Positions 8,297-17,190 of a stretch of 64,000 nt of DNA are shown here, piece after piece. Source of the DNA: Streptomyces sp. NBC_00576 (lineage in GTDB: Bacteria; Actinomycetota; Actinomycetes; Streptomycetales; Streptomycetaceae); the NCBI RefSeq assembly GCF_036345175.1, contig NZ_CP107780.1, positions 6,014,001-6,078,000 on the forward strand. The letters are read 5' to 3'. Position 1 is the first letter of the stretch. Each line of letters begins with the position of its first letter. The notes beneath the pieces are model-generated. The model was not told the origin of the DNA, did no database searches, and was given only the letters and a program-made list of their open reading frames with translations. The position numbers were made by a program, and so were the translations under genes.

Positions 8297-8305
8297 TCAG
8301 CCCGG

Positions 8306-8350
8306 ACCGGACAGAACCAGACCGGACTAAACCAGACCGGACAGAACCAG
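8306..8350. repeat. Three 15-bp tandem repeats
   Basis: Three head-to-tail copies of ACCGGACAGAACCAG; the middle copy differs at two or three bases. They lie between the convergent stops of the secreted SnoaL-like gene and the histidine kinase, just before a CCGG-rich inverted sequence. No role is evident. Confidence 0.85.
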
Positions 8351-8370
8351 ACCGGTCTCGATCGGCCGGG

Positions 8371-9729
8371 TCAGCCGGTGCTCTTCTGAGTCGCCGCCCG
8401 CAGGCTGATCACCACGCACAACCCGCCCCCGGGCGCGTCCGCCAGGGTCACCGTGCCGCCGTCGTCCGTCACCAGCTGTTTGACGACGGCGAGGCCGAGG
8501 CCCGAGCCGGAGCGCCCGGTGAGGCCCTGGCCGCGCCAGAAGCGGTCGAAGGCGCGGGACTTCTCGGCGTCCGACATGCCGGGACCCCCGTCCGAGACCG
8601 TCAACTCCATCTCGTCGCCCCGAGGTTGTGCCCGTACGGTGATCGTCCCGCCGTCCGGTGAGACCTCCAGGGCGTTCGACAGAACGTTGTCCAGCACCTG
8701 GTCCAGATGACCGGGGCTGGCCAAAACAAGCAGCCGGCCGTCGGCACCCCCACTCCCCCTGAGCGCGATGGTGACTCCGCGCTCGTCGGCGGCCGGCCTC
8801 CACATCGACAGGCGTTCGTCCACGATGTCCCTGAGGGACAGCGGCTCCGCCGCCGTGACCTTCGCCTCGGCCCGGGCCAGCACCAGCAGCCCGTTGACCA
8901 GACGGCTCATCCGGACCACTTCCGCGGTCGCCTGCTCCACGTCCTCCCGTACGAACTCGTCGTCGGTGCCGTCCGCGATGTTGTCCAGCGACAGGCGCAA
9001 CGCCGTGAGGGGGGTACGGAGTTGGTGCGAGGCGTCCGCCACGAAGATCCGCTGCGAGGCGACCAGGGTGTCGAGGCGCTCCGCACCCTGGTTGAGGGTG
9101 CGGGCAAGGGTCTGCGTCTCCGGCGGGCCCGTGACCCGCGAGCGCGCGGTCAGGTCGCCGTCGCTGAACTTGCTTGCCATGCCGTTGAGTTCGCGGAGCG
9201 GAGCGGTGATCCGGCGGGCGGCATACGCTCCGATCGCGGCGGCGGCGGCCAGGACGAGCACGGCCAGTCCCGCCCGGAAACCCCAGATGCTCCACAGCCG
9301 CTTGGTCATGTCCGAGGTCGAGTACACGATCCGCACGGCCGCGTCCCCCCGAGCGGGGACGGTGACCGTCAGATGCTTGCCCCAGATGAAGTCGGAACCC
9401 CAGTCGGTCGTGCGTTTGTTGTCCCGTACGGCCCGGGTCAGGGCCGCGTCCGCATCGGGCCTCGGTAGTTTCGGGGCGCAGCTGCTGGTGGTCACCTGAA
9501 CCGTGCCGAGGGTCTCCCCGTCGTACGCATCGGCCACCTTTTCCAGGGCGTCGCACGAGATCCTGTCGCCGTTGCCCAGGAGCAGCGCCATGGTCTGGGC
9601 CTCGCGCTGGACGGACACCTTGGTGTCGTCGCGCAGTTGCTTGGTGAGCGTGAAGGCGACCGGCACGGTGAAGAGGAAGATGGCGACCGCGACGAGCATG
9701 ATGTAACTGCGGATGAGCTGGCGGTTCAT
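8371..9729 (-). CDS. Sensor histidine kinase (two-component)
   Basis: A 452-residue membrane kinase partnered with the overlapping response regulator. Transmembrane helix 1 is at about residues 8-28, an extracytoplasmic sensor domain spans about 30-145, helix 2 is about 150-172, and a HAMP linker follows. The HisKA phospho-acceptor is His235 in DASHQLRTPL. The HATPase domain has the N-box VLDNVLSNALEVS and G-boxes DGGPGMSD and GSGLGLAVVK. The start overlaps the regulator's stop (ATGA on the minus strand), giving one operon. The signal sensed is unknown. Confidence 0.95.
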   Translation of the reverse strand: MNRQLIRSYIMLVAVAIFLFTVPVAFTLTKQLRDDTKVSVQREAQTMALLLGNGDRISCDALEKVADAYDGETLGTVQVTTSSCAPKLPRPDADAALTRAVRDNKRTTDWGSDFIWGKHLTVTVPARGDAAVRIVYSTSDMTKRLWSIWGFRAGLAVLVLAAAAAIGAYAARRITAPLRELNGMASKFSDGDLTARSRVTGPPETQTLARTLNQGAERLDTLVASQRIFVADASHQLRTPLTALRLSLDNIADGTDDEFVREDVEQATAEVVRMSRLVNGLLVLARAEAKVTAAEPLSLRDIVDERLSMWRPAADERGVTIALRGSGGADGRLLVLASPGHLDQVLDNVLSNALEVSPDGGTITVRAQPRGDEMELTVSDGGPGMSDAEKSRAFDRFWRGQGLTGRSGSGLGLAVVKQLVTDDGGTVTLADAPGGGLCVVISLRAATQKSTG

Positions 9730-10433
9730 GAGGCGCCCGGACCCTGGTCGCCACTGTCGTCGTCCTTGGCGATCTCCAGCCGGAAGCCGACCCCCCGGAC
9801 CGCCTCGATCGCGATCGCGCCCTTCAGCTTCCGCCGCAGCGCCGCCACATGCACGTCCAGCGTCTTCGTCGGGCCGAACCAGTTCGCGTCCCAGACCGCC
9901 TCCATGATCTGCTCGCGCGACATCAGTGCGCCCGGCTCCTCGGTGAGGAAGGCCAGCAGGTCGTACTCCTTGGGGGCGAGGGCGATCTCCTCGCCGTCCA
10001 GGCGGACGCGGGCGGCCTTGCGGTCGATCGTCAGGCGGGTGCCGTACCGGTCGGGCCCGGCCTCGGCGGCCTGTGCGCGCGGCTGGACGCGCCTCATCAC
10101 TGCTCTTATGCGCGCGATGACCTCTCGTACGCCGAAGGGCTTGGAGACGTAGTCGTCCGCGCCGAGCTCCAGGCCGACCACCCGGTCCGTCTCGTCGCTG
10201 CGCGCGCTGATGACGATGATCGGGACGTCACCGCGTGCGCGCAGCGCCCTGCAGACGTCCAGACCGTCGGTGTCGGGCAGGCCGAGGTCGAGCAGGACGA
10301 CGTCGTACGGTTCGGTGTGGCTGAGCGCCGCGCCTCCCGTGGACACCCACGCCACCTCGAAGCCGTAGCGCACCAGGCCGCGACGGAGGGACTGGGCCAC
10401 CGGTTCATCGTCTTCCACCAGGAGTACGCGCAC
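9726..10433 (-). CDS. OmpR-family response regulator
   Basis: A 235-residue regulator, first gene of the pair. The receiver domain has the acidic pocket VEDDE near residue 8, phospho-acceptor Asp49 in LLDLGLPDTDG and the conserved lysine in DDYVSKPF. A winged-helix output domain covers about 130-225, with LAPKEYDLLAFL and the C-terminal VRGVGFRLE wing. It probably binds DNA after phosphorylation by the neighbouring kinase. The start lies about 200 bp from the divergent aspartokinase gene. Confidence 0.95.
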   Translation of the reverse strand: MRVLLVEDDEPVAQSLRRGLVRYGFEVAWVSTGGAALSHTEPYDVVLLDLGLPDTDGLDVCRALRARGDVPIIVISARSDETDRVVGLELGADDYVSKPFGVREVIARIRAVMRRVQPRAQAAEAGPDRYGTRLTIDRKAARVRLDGEEIALAPKEYDLLAFLTEEPGALMSREQIMEAVWDANWFGPTKTLDVHVAALRRKLKGAIAIEAVRGVGFRLEIAKDDDSGDQGPGAS

Positions 10434-10635
10434 AGCCGAACCTTAGTCCTTGAAACTTAATTCACAGCGGCAACGCGTATCCCATGCGTGGGTGGGCAGG
10501 AGCCCCGCTGAGCGGCCGAAGATCGCTGTGGTGAGCGGGACATCTCACCATGCGATACCCCGAAGGGGGAATTCGGCCGCTCGTTAGACTGAGCTGACCG
10601 CAGACGGACCGAGACGGACTGAGCGAGGAGCGCAC

Positions 10636-11916
10636 GTGGGCCTTGTCGTGCAGAAGTACGGAGGCTCATCCGTAGCCGATGCCGAGGGCATCAAGCGCGT
10701 CGCCAAGCGAATCGTGGAAGCGAAGAAGAACGGCCACCAAGTGGTCGTCGTCGTTTCCGCGATGGGCGACACGACGGACGAGCTGATCGATCTCGCCGAG
10801 AAGGTGTCTCCGATGCCTGCCGGGCGTGAGTTCGACATGCTGCTGACCGCCGGAGAGCGGATCTCCATGGCACTGCTGGCCATGGCGATCAAAAACCTGG
10901 GCCACGAGGCCCAGTCGTTCACCGGCAGCCAGGCAGGCGTCATCACCGACTCGGTCCACAACAAAGCCCGGATCATCGACGTCACGCCGGGCCGCATCCG
11001 GACCGCGCTGGACGAGGGCAACATCGCCATCGTCGCCGGGTTCCAGGGCGTCAGCCAGGACAAGAAGGACATCACCACGCTGGGGCGCGGCGGGTCCGAC
11101 ACGACGGCTGTGGCGCTCGCCGCCGCGCTGGACGCCGAGGTGTGTGAGATCTACACCGACGTCGACGGTGTGTTCACCGCCGACCCGCGCGTGGTGAAGA
11201 AGGCCCGGAAGATCGACTGGATCTCCTCCGAGGACATGCTGGAGCTGGCCGCGTCCGGCTCCAAGGTGCTGCTCCACCGGTGTGTGGAGTACGCCCGTCG
11301 TTACGACATCCCGATCCACGTGCGCTCGTCCTTCTCCGGACTGCCGGGCACCTGGGTCAGCAACGAGAATCCCAAGTCGCAAGGGGACCAGCAGGTGGAG
11401 CACGCCATCATCTCCGGAGTCGCCCACGACGTCTCCGAGGCCAAGATCACGGTCGTCGGCGTCCCGGACAAGCCGGGCGAGGCCGCGGTGATCTTCCGCG
11501 CCATCGCGGACGCCGAGGTCAACATCGACATGATCGTGCAGAACGTGTCGGCGGCCTCGACCGGTCTCACGGACATCTCCTTCACCCTCCCCAAGTCCGA
11601 GGGCCGCAAGGCCATCGACGCCCTGGAGAAGTCGAAGGGCGCGATCGGCTTCGACTCGCTGCGCTACGACGACCAGATCGGCAAGATCTCGCTGGTCGGC
11701 GCGGGGATGAAGACCAACCCCGGGGTCACCGCGTCCTTCTTCCAGGCGCTGTCCGACGCGGGTGTGAACATCGAGCTCATCTCGACCTCCGAGATCCGCA
11801 TCTCGGTGGTCACCCGTCAGGACGACGTCCCCGAGGCCGTCCGCGCCGTGCACTCGGCCTTCGGCCTCGACTCCGACAGCGACGAAGCCGTCGTCTACGG
11901 AGGCACCGGCCGCTGA
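10636..11916 (+). CDS. ask: Aspartokinase
   Basis: Aspartate kinase phosphorylates aspartate, the first step to lysine, threonine, methionine and diaminopimelate. The 426-residue length is that of the actinobacterial class. The kinase domain has KYGGSS near residue 7 and GRGGSDTTAVALAAAL. Two ACT domains (about 265-425) give feedback control by lysine plus threonine, as known for this class. GTG at 10636 follows a GAGGAGCG site. An in-frame GTG at 11395 with its own ribosome site probably makes a separate ACT-only subunit. Confidence 0.97.
   Translation: MGLVVQKYGGSSVADAEGIKRVAKRIVEAKKNGHQVVVVVSAMGDTTDELIDLAEKVSPMPAGREFDMLLTAGERISMALLAMAIKNLGHEAQSFTGSQAGVITDSVHNKARIIDVTPGRIRTALDEGNIAIVAGFQGVSQDKKDITTLGRGGSDTTAVALAAALDAEVCEIYTDVDGVFTADPRVVKKARKIDWISSEDMLELAASGSKVLLHRCVEYARRYDIPIHVRSSFSGLPGTWVSNENPKSQGDQQVEHAIISGVAHDVSEAKITVVGVPDKPGEAAVIFRAIADAEVNIDMIVQNVSAASTGLTDISFTLPKSEGRKAIDALEKSKGAIGFDSLRYDDQIGKISLVGAGMKTNPGVTASFFQALSDAGVNIELISTSEIRISVVTRQDDVPEAVRAVHSAFGLDSDSDEAVVYGGTGR
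11381..11397 (+). promoter_or_regulatory. Internal ribosome site and GTG for aspartokinase beta subunit
   Basis: AAGGGGA at 11381-11387 is followed after 8 nt by GTG at 11395, in frame with ask at codon 254. Translation from there would give a 173-residue protein beginning MEHAIISGVAHDVSEAKITV and containing only the two ACT domains. Corynebacterium and Bacillus aspartokinases are alpha2beta2 enzymes whose beta chain starts at the equivalent position. Confidence 0.6.
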
Positions 11917-12233
11917 TGGCCGCGCCCCGATCGACTGCGCCTGGATCGGCTTCCGGCGCCGGATGGTCCGGTTCTCGACCGGATGGAGCCGGGTTGGCTG
12001 CTGGGTTTGGGCCGGTCGGTTCTGGGTCGGCCGCGACCGGGTTGGCGGCCATTGGATCGACTGCGCCCGGATCAGCTGTCGGCGCCGGATGGTCCGGTCC
12101 TCGGTCGGCTGGGGCCCGGTTGGCTTCCGGGCCTGGGCCCGTCGGTTCTCGGGCGACTGCGACCGGATCGGCCGCGCCTCGGTCGGCCGCGACCGGATTG
12201 GCGGTCGCCGGGTCGGCTGTGTCCCGGGCGACC
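11917..12233 (+). repeat. 126-bp imperfect tandem repeat between ask and asd
   Basis: Two imperfect copies with a 126-bp period (11931 onward and 12057 onward), each beginning TCGACTGCGCC and sharing GGCGCCGGATGGTCCGGT. The frame stays open from an ATG at 11916 (overlapping the ask stop) into asd and would add about 106 Ala/Gly/Pro/Ser residues to Asd. Third codon positions here are only about two-thirds G+C by eye, far below neighbouring genes, so non-coding or recently expanded DNA is more likely. Confidence 0.65.
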
Positions 12234-13280
12234 GTGCGGCCGACGCTCGCGGTCGTCGGGGCTACCGGTGCCGTCGGTGCCGTGATGCTTCAGATCCTGT
12301 CCCAGCACGCGGACATCTGGGGCGAGATCCGTCTCGTCGCCTCCCCGCGCTCGGCCGGCCGCAAGCTGACCGTGCGCGGCGAGGAGGTCGAGGTGGTGGC
12401 GCTGTCGGAGGAGGTCTTCGACGGCGTCGACGTCGCGATGTTCGACGTGCCGGAGGAGATCGCCGAGCGGTGGGCGCCGCTCGCCGCCGCCAAGGGCGTG
12501 GTCGTGATCGACAACTCGGGCGCCTTCCGGATGGACCCGGACGTGCCGCTCGTCGTCCCCGAGGTCAATCCGCACGCGGTACGGCAGCGCCCTCGCGGGA
12601 TCATCGCCAACCCGCACTGCACGACCCTGTCCATGATCGTCGCCCTGGGCGCGCTGCACGCCGAGTACGGCCTGCGCGAGCTGGTGGTCTCCACGTACCA
12701 GGCGGTGAGCGGGGCGGGGCGGGCCGGTGTGGACACCCTGCGCCGGCAGCTGTCCCTGGTCGCCGGTACGGAACTGGGGACCAGCCCCGGAGACGTACGG
12801 CGGGCCGTGGGCGAGGGGACGGGGCCGTTCCCGGAGCCGGTCGCGCTGAACGTCGTACCGTGGGCCGGTTCTGTCCGGGCCGACGGCTGGTCGTCGGACG
12901 AGATGCAGCTACGGGACGAGTCCCGCAAGATCCTCGGGCTGCCGAAACTCCCCGTGGCCGTGACCTGCGTACGGGTGCCGGTCGTCACCGCGCACGCGCT
13001 GACCGTCCACGCCCGTTTCCAGGGCGAGGTCACCGTCGCCGGAGCCCGGGAGATCATCGCCACCGCGCCCGGGGTCGTGCTGTTCGACAATCCGGAGGCG
13101 GGGGAGTTCCCGACCCCCGTCGACGTGGTCGGCACGGATCCGACCTGGGTCGGCAGGGTCAGGCGGGCGCTCGACGACCCGACCGCGCTGGAACTGTTCG
13201 TCTGCGGGGACAACCTGCGCAAGGGATCGGCGCTCAACACGGCGCAGATCGCCGAGCTGGTGGCGGCCGAGTGGGCCTGA
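12234..13280 (+). CDS. asd: Aspartate-semialdehyde dehydrogenase
   Basis: Reduces aspartyl phosphate made by the preceding aspartokinase to aspartate semialdehyde. The conserved core begins MRPTLAVVGATGAVG (NADP-binding loop). The active-site cysteine is in ANPHCTT, and the substrate-binding STYQAVSGAGRAG and DNLRKGSALN regions are present. Length is 348 residues from the GTG at 12234. Its ribosome site is weak, a GTG 15 bp upstream is in frame, and an ATG at 11916 coupled to the ask stop would give a 454-residue form with a repeat-derived N-terminus. Confidence 0.93.
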   Translation: MRPTLAVVGATGAVGAVMLQILSQHADIWGEIRLVASPRSAGRKLTVRGEEVEVVALSEEVFDGVDVAMFDVPEEIAERWAPLAAAKGVVVIDNSGAFRMDPDVPLVVPEVNPHAVRQRPRGIIANPHCTTLSMIVALGALHAEYGLRELVVSTYQAVSGAGRAGVDTLRRQLSLVAGTELGTSPGDVRRAVGEGTGPFPEPVALNVVPWAGSVRADGWSSDEMQLRDESRKILGLPKLPVAVTCVRVPVVTAHALTVHARFQGEVTVAGAREIIATAPGVVLFDNPEAGEFPTPVDVVGTDPTWVGRVRRALDDPTALELFVCGDNLRKGSALNTAQIAELVAAEWA

Positions 13281-13627
13281 CGACGTCCAGTCTGTTGATC
13301 TTGTCGGAAATCACGCCGGTGATGGCATAAAACGTTTGTAGGATCTAGGTGAGAACTGTGGTGCGGCCGGACAAAGGTCCGCATCCGTGATCCGGGCCCT
13401 TCGGCGTTCGAGGATTTTGCTCCCCGCCCTCCGCAACCATGCGGGGGGCGGGGAGCGTCTTTGCGGTCGTCCTTCCGGGGCGTGGGGACGCCGTGACCAT
13501 GCGTGGGGACGCGCGGTCACCTTGGAATTAGGGGAAGAGCGGGACGCATGAGGGTGGCTGTGTCGGACGACGCAAGAATGATGCCGGATGCGTACAACCC
13601 TGACGGGGGGACGGGTGTCCAACATGC
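13281..13627. other. Intergenic region after asd
   Basis: Holds the asd terminator hairpin (13419-13456) and the promoter region of the sigma-factor gene. A short inverted repeat around GGAC-AAA-GTCC is seen near 13372. An AT-richer patch at 13319-13350 (CATAAAACGTTTGTAGGAT) could be a promoter for a short leader RNA running into the hairpin. No gene is seen. Confidence 0.4.
13419..13456 (+). terminator. Intrinsic terminator-like hairpin after asd
   Basis: An 11-bp perfect G+C stem, GCTCCCCGCCC paired with GGGCGGGGAGC, around a 16-nt loop, followed by GTCTTT. It lies 139 bp beyond the asd stop and is the probable end of the ask-asd transcript. Confidence 0.7.
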
Positions 13628-14293
13628 GTGGCAGAGGTACTTGACTTCAGAGCGGCGACGCGTGGCACAGCCCTGCGTCCACCGCGCCGACTCCGCGTGC
13701 CCGGGGCGCCCGGCGGCATGCCGGTGATCGCGCCGATGCCCGCAGCGCGGCCGGCCCGCATACCCAACCAGCGCGAAGGCGTCGACGAGAGCGCGGCGGC
13801 GGGGACGACGGTCGATCACCTGACCGAGACGTACCGCGCCCACTACCGCTCACTCCTCGGCCTCGCCGCGCTCCTTCTCGACGACACCGCCTCCTGCGAG
13901 GACGTCGTCCAGGAAGCGTTCATACGGGTCCACTCGGCGCGCAAGCGCGTCCGTGACCCGGAGAAGACGCTCGCCTATCTGCGCCAGACGGTGGTGAACC
14001 TCTCCCGCTCCGCGCTGCGCCGCCGCATCCTCGGCCTGAAGCTCCTCTCCAAGCCGATGCCGGACATGGCGAGCGCGGAGGAGGGGGCGTACGACCTGCT
14101 GGAGCGCGACTCCCTCATCAAGGCGATGAAGGGCCTCCAGCGCCGCCAGCGCGAGGTCCTCGTCCTGCGCTACTTCGCGGACATGACCGAGGCCCAGGTC
14201 GCCGAGACGCTGGGCATATCGCTCGGCTCGGTGAAGGCGTACGGCTCGCGGGGGATCGCCGCGCTGCGTATCGCCATGGAGGAACCGGCATGA
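13628..14293 (+). CDS. SigE-type ECF-like RNA polymerase sigma factor
   Basis: A 221-residue sigma factor. Region 2 is YRAHYRSLLGLAALLLDDTASCEDVVQEAFIRV (in outline); region 4 is LQRRQREVLVLRYFADMTEAQVAETLGISLGSVKAY with a clear helix-turn-helix. The N-terminal 55 residues are unconserved and basic, so the GTG at 13628 is uncertain; an ATG at 13718 gives a 191-residue protein with the full sigma core. The stop overlaps the next ATG, tying it to a membrane protein that may act as its regulator. Confidence 0.88.
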   Translation: MAEVLDFRAATRGTALRPPRRLRVPGAPGGMPVIAPMPAARPARIPNQREGVDESAAAGTTVDHLTETYRAHYRSLLGLAALLLDDTASCEDVVQEAFIRVHSARKRVRDPEKTLAYLRQTVVNLSRSALRRRILGLKLLSKPMPDMASAEEGAYDLLERDSLIKAMKGLQRRQREVLVLRYFADMTEAQVAETLGISLGSVKAYGSRGIAALRIAMEEPA

Positions 14294-15669
14294 GCGACCA
14301 GGACCAGGGTCAGGAACGGGAGCGAGATCCGGCGCCGGAGCGAGAACAGGACCAGGACCAGGGTCGGGACCGAGGTCAGGAACAGGGCCAGGCTCGCGGG
14401 CACGAGGGACAGGGCTCGGCAACCGGCGGCAGCCAGCAGCACGGGGGTGCCGGCTCAGGGCCCGGCGGTTTCCGGACCGAGGTATTCCGGGCCGGTAAGG
14501 TTGTTTCCAACGGGGCCCGATCCAACGGGAGTTGGCCGGCCGGAGTCCACGGACCAAGCCGCCACGAGCAAGAGCACAAGCAATCGCACGCTGGGAACGG
14601 AACTGTGAACCACGGCCCCGACGACCAGAGCCTGGACGGGCTCGACTCGGAAGAGCTGGCACTGCGGAGGATGCTGCATCAGGCGGTGGGCCAAATCCAG
14701 CCGACCGACGCCGTGCTGGACCATCTTCGACGCGCGGTGCCCGCCCGCCGGGCCCGCAAGCGCCACGCCGCCATCGGTATGGCCGCCGCCGCGCTCTTCA
14801 TCGGCACGGCCGTCCCGGCCCTGCTGCACGTCTCGAACGTCACCGGCTCCGAGGCCGACCCCTCCGTCATCGCGGGCCACGGCTCGCAGACCAAGGAGGA
14901 CAAGGGCACGGGCAAGGACGACCCGGACGGCGGCGAGAGCACCTCCGGGGGCACCTCCGGCACGGTCGAGACCAAGCCGTCGAGCAGCCCCTCGGGCAGT
15001 GCGACGAACCCGGACAAGGGCGGCACCGGCGGCAACACGACCGGGGCCACCGATCCGATGGTCACCCCCCAGCCCCCGGCCACCTGCGACGCGACCCAGC
15101 TGGGCTCGGCCACCGGGTCGGTCGGCGACCCCGACGCCACCGGAGCCGTCTACGGCACGTTCCGGGTCGTCAACGTCTCCACCACCCCGTGCACGGTCAG
15201 TGGCAACGGCACCGTGACGACGCTGGCGCAGGACGCGGCCGACCCGGCGAAGGTGACCAGCACCGACCACACGGCGGGTGACGCGGCCGGCGGTCTGCCC
15301 GACCCGTCCCTCTCGGTCAGCGGACTCGTGCTGCAGCCGGGCGCGGCCTACACGGTGCAGTTCGCCTGGGTGCCCTCGGAGACATGCCCCACGACCGGCA
15401 CCACCGACGGCGGCACCACGGGCGGCCCCACCGAGTCGCCGTCGCCCACACCGAGCGAGAGCCCCGACTCGTCGACGACCACCTCCACCGGCGGCGACAC
15501 CGGCACCGGCACCACGCCGCAGCTGGTCACGGAGGACGGCACCCCGGATGACGGCAGCGTGGCGGTGTCCTACACGACGGAGGCCGGCTCGCCCACGGTG
15601 ACGGCGACGGTGTCGAACGCGTGCGCGGGCACGGTGTACAAGACCGGGGTCATGGCGGAGACCACGTAG
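14290..15669 (+). CDS. Single-pass membrane protein coupled to sigma factor
   Basis: A 459-residue protein. Residues 1-110 are low-complexity and rich in Asp, Gln, Glu and Gly. A helical cytoplasmic stretch ELALRRMLHQAVGQIQP is followed by one membrane helix (about 158-180). The outside part has Ser/Thr/Gly/Pro linkers and a beta-rich domain with paired cysteines (ATCDATQ ... TTPCTVSGNGTV ... PSETCP), resembling DUF4232-like secreted domains. The ATGA overlap and one-pass topology suggest an anti-sigma or sigma-coupled sensor, but no canonical zinc anti-sigma motif is visible. Confidence 0.75.
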   Translation: MSDQDQGQERERDPAPEREQDQDQGRDRGQEQGQARGHEGQGSATGGSQQHGGAGSGPGGFRTEVFRAGKVVSNGARSNGSWPAGVHGPSRHEQEHKQSHAGNGTVNHGPDDQSLDGLDSEELALRRMLHQAVGQIQPTDAVLDHLRRAVPARRARKRHAAIGMAAAALFIGTAVPALLHVSNVTGSEADPSVIAGHGSQTKEDKGTGKDDPDGGESTSGGTSGTVETKPSSSPSGSATNPDKGGTGGNTTGATDPMVTPQPPATCDATQLGSATGSVGDPDATGAVYGTFRVVNVSTTPCTVSGNGTVTTLAQDAADPAKVTSTDHTAGDAAGGLPDPSLSVSGLVLQPGAAYTVQFAWVPSETCPTTGTTDGGTTGGPTESPSPTPSESPDSSTTTSTGGDTGTGTTPQLVTEDGTPDDGSVAVSYTTEAGSPTVTATVSNACAGTVYKTGVMAETT

Positions 15670-15726
15670 TACCGGGTACCGGCAGCATTCACCTGGGCCT
15701 GGGCCTGAGCCCGGGCCGGGCGGTGG

Positions 15727-16581
15727 TCAGGCGGTGGCGCCTTCCCGCGCGGCTTCCGCGGTGGACGTGCCGGGAGCATCGGATGCGGCGGAGGTGTCGG
15801 GGGTGTCGGAGGTGATGGGCGCGAGCCCCAGTTCCGCGTCCCGCGCGAACTCCACCTCGCGGCGCACCAGCCGGAACCACATGAAGACGACGAACCCCGC
15901 GAAGACGAACCACTCACCGGTGTAGCCGAGGTTCTGGAACGCCTTCAGGTCGAGCCCGGTGTCCGCGGGCGCGGTCGCCGGTACGGCCCTCATCCCCGAG
16001 TCGCCCTTGTCGAGGGTCACCCAGGCGTCGTACAGGTCGTACGGCACGAGGTTCACCAGCGAGGCCGCGCTGATCGCGCCGGTCTGCCCGGCCGGGAGGC
16101 CGCCCGCGGCGCTCACACCGTTGGACCCCGGCGTCTCGGACGCCTGGAGCGCACCGGTGACGGTGACCTCGCCGACGGGCGGGGCGGGGGCTTTCGCGGG
16201 GTCGGCGGTACCGGGCAGCCAGCCGCGTACGACGGGCAGGGCCTTGCCCTCGTCGGTGCGCAGCAGGGTCAGTACGTAGTAGCCGTTACGGTCGTCCAGT
16301 TGCCGGCCGGGGACGAGGAGCTGCGTGCCGTACCGCCCGCTGACGGTGACGCGGTCCCCGGAGGTCTTCTTGTCGACGGGCAGCAGCTCGGCGAGCGGCC
16401 GGGCGGCCTCCCCCTTCTCGGCGGAGACCTCCTCGGTGGCGGTCCTGTGGTCCTGCACCCGGTCCTCGAACCGGCTCAGCTGCCACGACCCCATGAACAC
16501 GCAGAAGGGGATGGCGAGCAGCACGAAGACGTTGATCCCCCACCAACGGGGCGTCAGCAGAAACCGGTACACGCCTTCCAA
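15727..16581 (-). CDS. SURF1 family protein
   Basis: A 284-residue cytochrome c oxidase assembly factor of the SURF1 family. Two membrane helices bracket an extracytoplasmic domain: helix 1 NVFVLLAIPFCVFMGSWQL (about 17-35) with the family WQLSRFEDR, and helix 2 WFVFAGFVVFMWFRLVRRE near residue 235. The domain shows VSGRYGTQLLVPGRQLDDRNG and LPVVRGWLPG. An Ala/Ser/Thr-rich tail of about 30 residues is unconserved. It supports haem a insertion into the oxidase in organisms studied. Confidence 0.93.
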   Translation of the reverse strand: MEGVYRFLLTPRWWGINVFVLLAIPFCVFMGSWQLSRFEDRVQDHRTATEEVSAEKGEAARPLAELLPVDKKTSGDRVTVSGRYGTQLLVPGRQLDDRNGYYVLTLLRTDEGKALPVVRGWLPGTADPAKAPAPPVGEVTVTGALQASETPGSNGVSAAGGLPAGQTGAISAASLVNLVPYDLYDAWVTLDKGDSGMRAVPATAPADTGLDLKAFQNLGYTGEWFVFAGFVVFMWFRLVRREVEFARDAELGLAPITSDTPDTSAASDAPGTSTAEAAREGATA

Positions 16582-16624
16582 GGTACGGGGCGGCGGTCGG
16601 TGCCGGGTCCGCGGGGTCGCCGGG

Positions 16625-17062
16625 TCAGTACCGCTCCGTCAGCTCCCTCAGGTGGTCCCGGCTCGCCGGGGGCTCGTACGGCTCGGGCCAGAAGTCGGTC
16701 ATGGACGTGATGATCCCCTTCTCATCCCCGGTGAAGAAGGAGATGCACTGCATCTCCTCCGGGCCCACGGTGAAGCGGAGCCACGTGACGACGTGCCCCG
16801 GCTCGGCGACCACGCGCTCTGTCCGCAGGTGCCAGTCGCTCGGAAACTCCCGGTTGAACCGGACGAACCGCTCCTTGCCGCTGACTCGCTCCCGCGTCTG
16901 GGGCAGGGTGTAGACGACGTCGTCGGCGAGGGTGTCGGCGAACCCGTCCCAGTCCCTGGCCTCGGCGGTCGCCCAGAACCTCTCGACTGTCTCGCGCAGA
17001 TCGGGGGCAGCGGACTTGTCGGCCACATCGGCCACATCGGTCGCGTCAGGCGTGTTGGTCAT
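16625..17062 (-). CDS. NTF2-like/SnoaL-type protein
   Basis: A 145-residue protein of the nuclear-transport-factor-2-like superfamily: DLRETVERFWATAEARDWDGFADTLADDVVYTLPQTRERVSG in outline, then FTGDEKGIITSMTDFWPEPYEPP. The cone fold serves isomerases, cyclases and binding proteins, and no catalytic residues can be assigned. The ATG at 17062 follows a short divergent gap to the S9 peptidase. It lies 43 bp upstream of the SURF1 gene in the same direction. Confidence 0.85.
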   Translation of the reverse strand: MTNTPDATDVADVADKSAAPDLRETVERFWATAEARDWDGFADTLADDVVYTLPQTRERVSGKERFVRFNREFPSDWHLRTERVVAEPGHVVTWLRFTVGPEEMQCISFFTGDEKGIITSMTDFWPEPYEPPASRDHLRELTERY

Positions 17063-17190
17063 GCGGGAAGTCTGCACCCGGCCACTGACAATCGGCTCTG
17101 ACCTGTGGATATGTCTGACCCCCCGAGGAGTTTTCCACAGGCTGGGGACCTCCGCGGCGGATTGTCCTGCGAGGCGGGCAGTATGGGGCC

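Noticed and set aside
11280..12233. Asd gene starting inside ask at 11280
   Set aside because: The frame is open only by chance through ask, whose own frame is fully conserved; Asd homology begins at about 12234.
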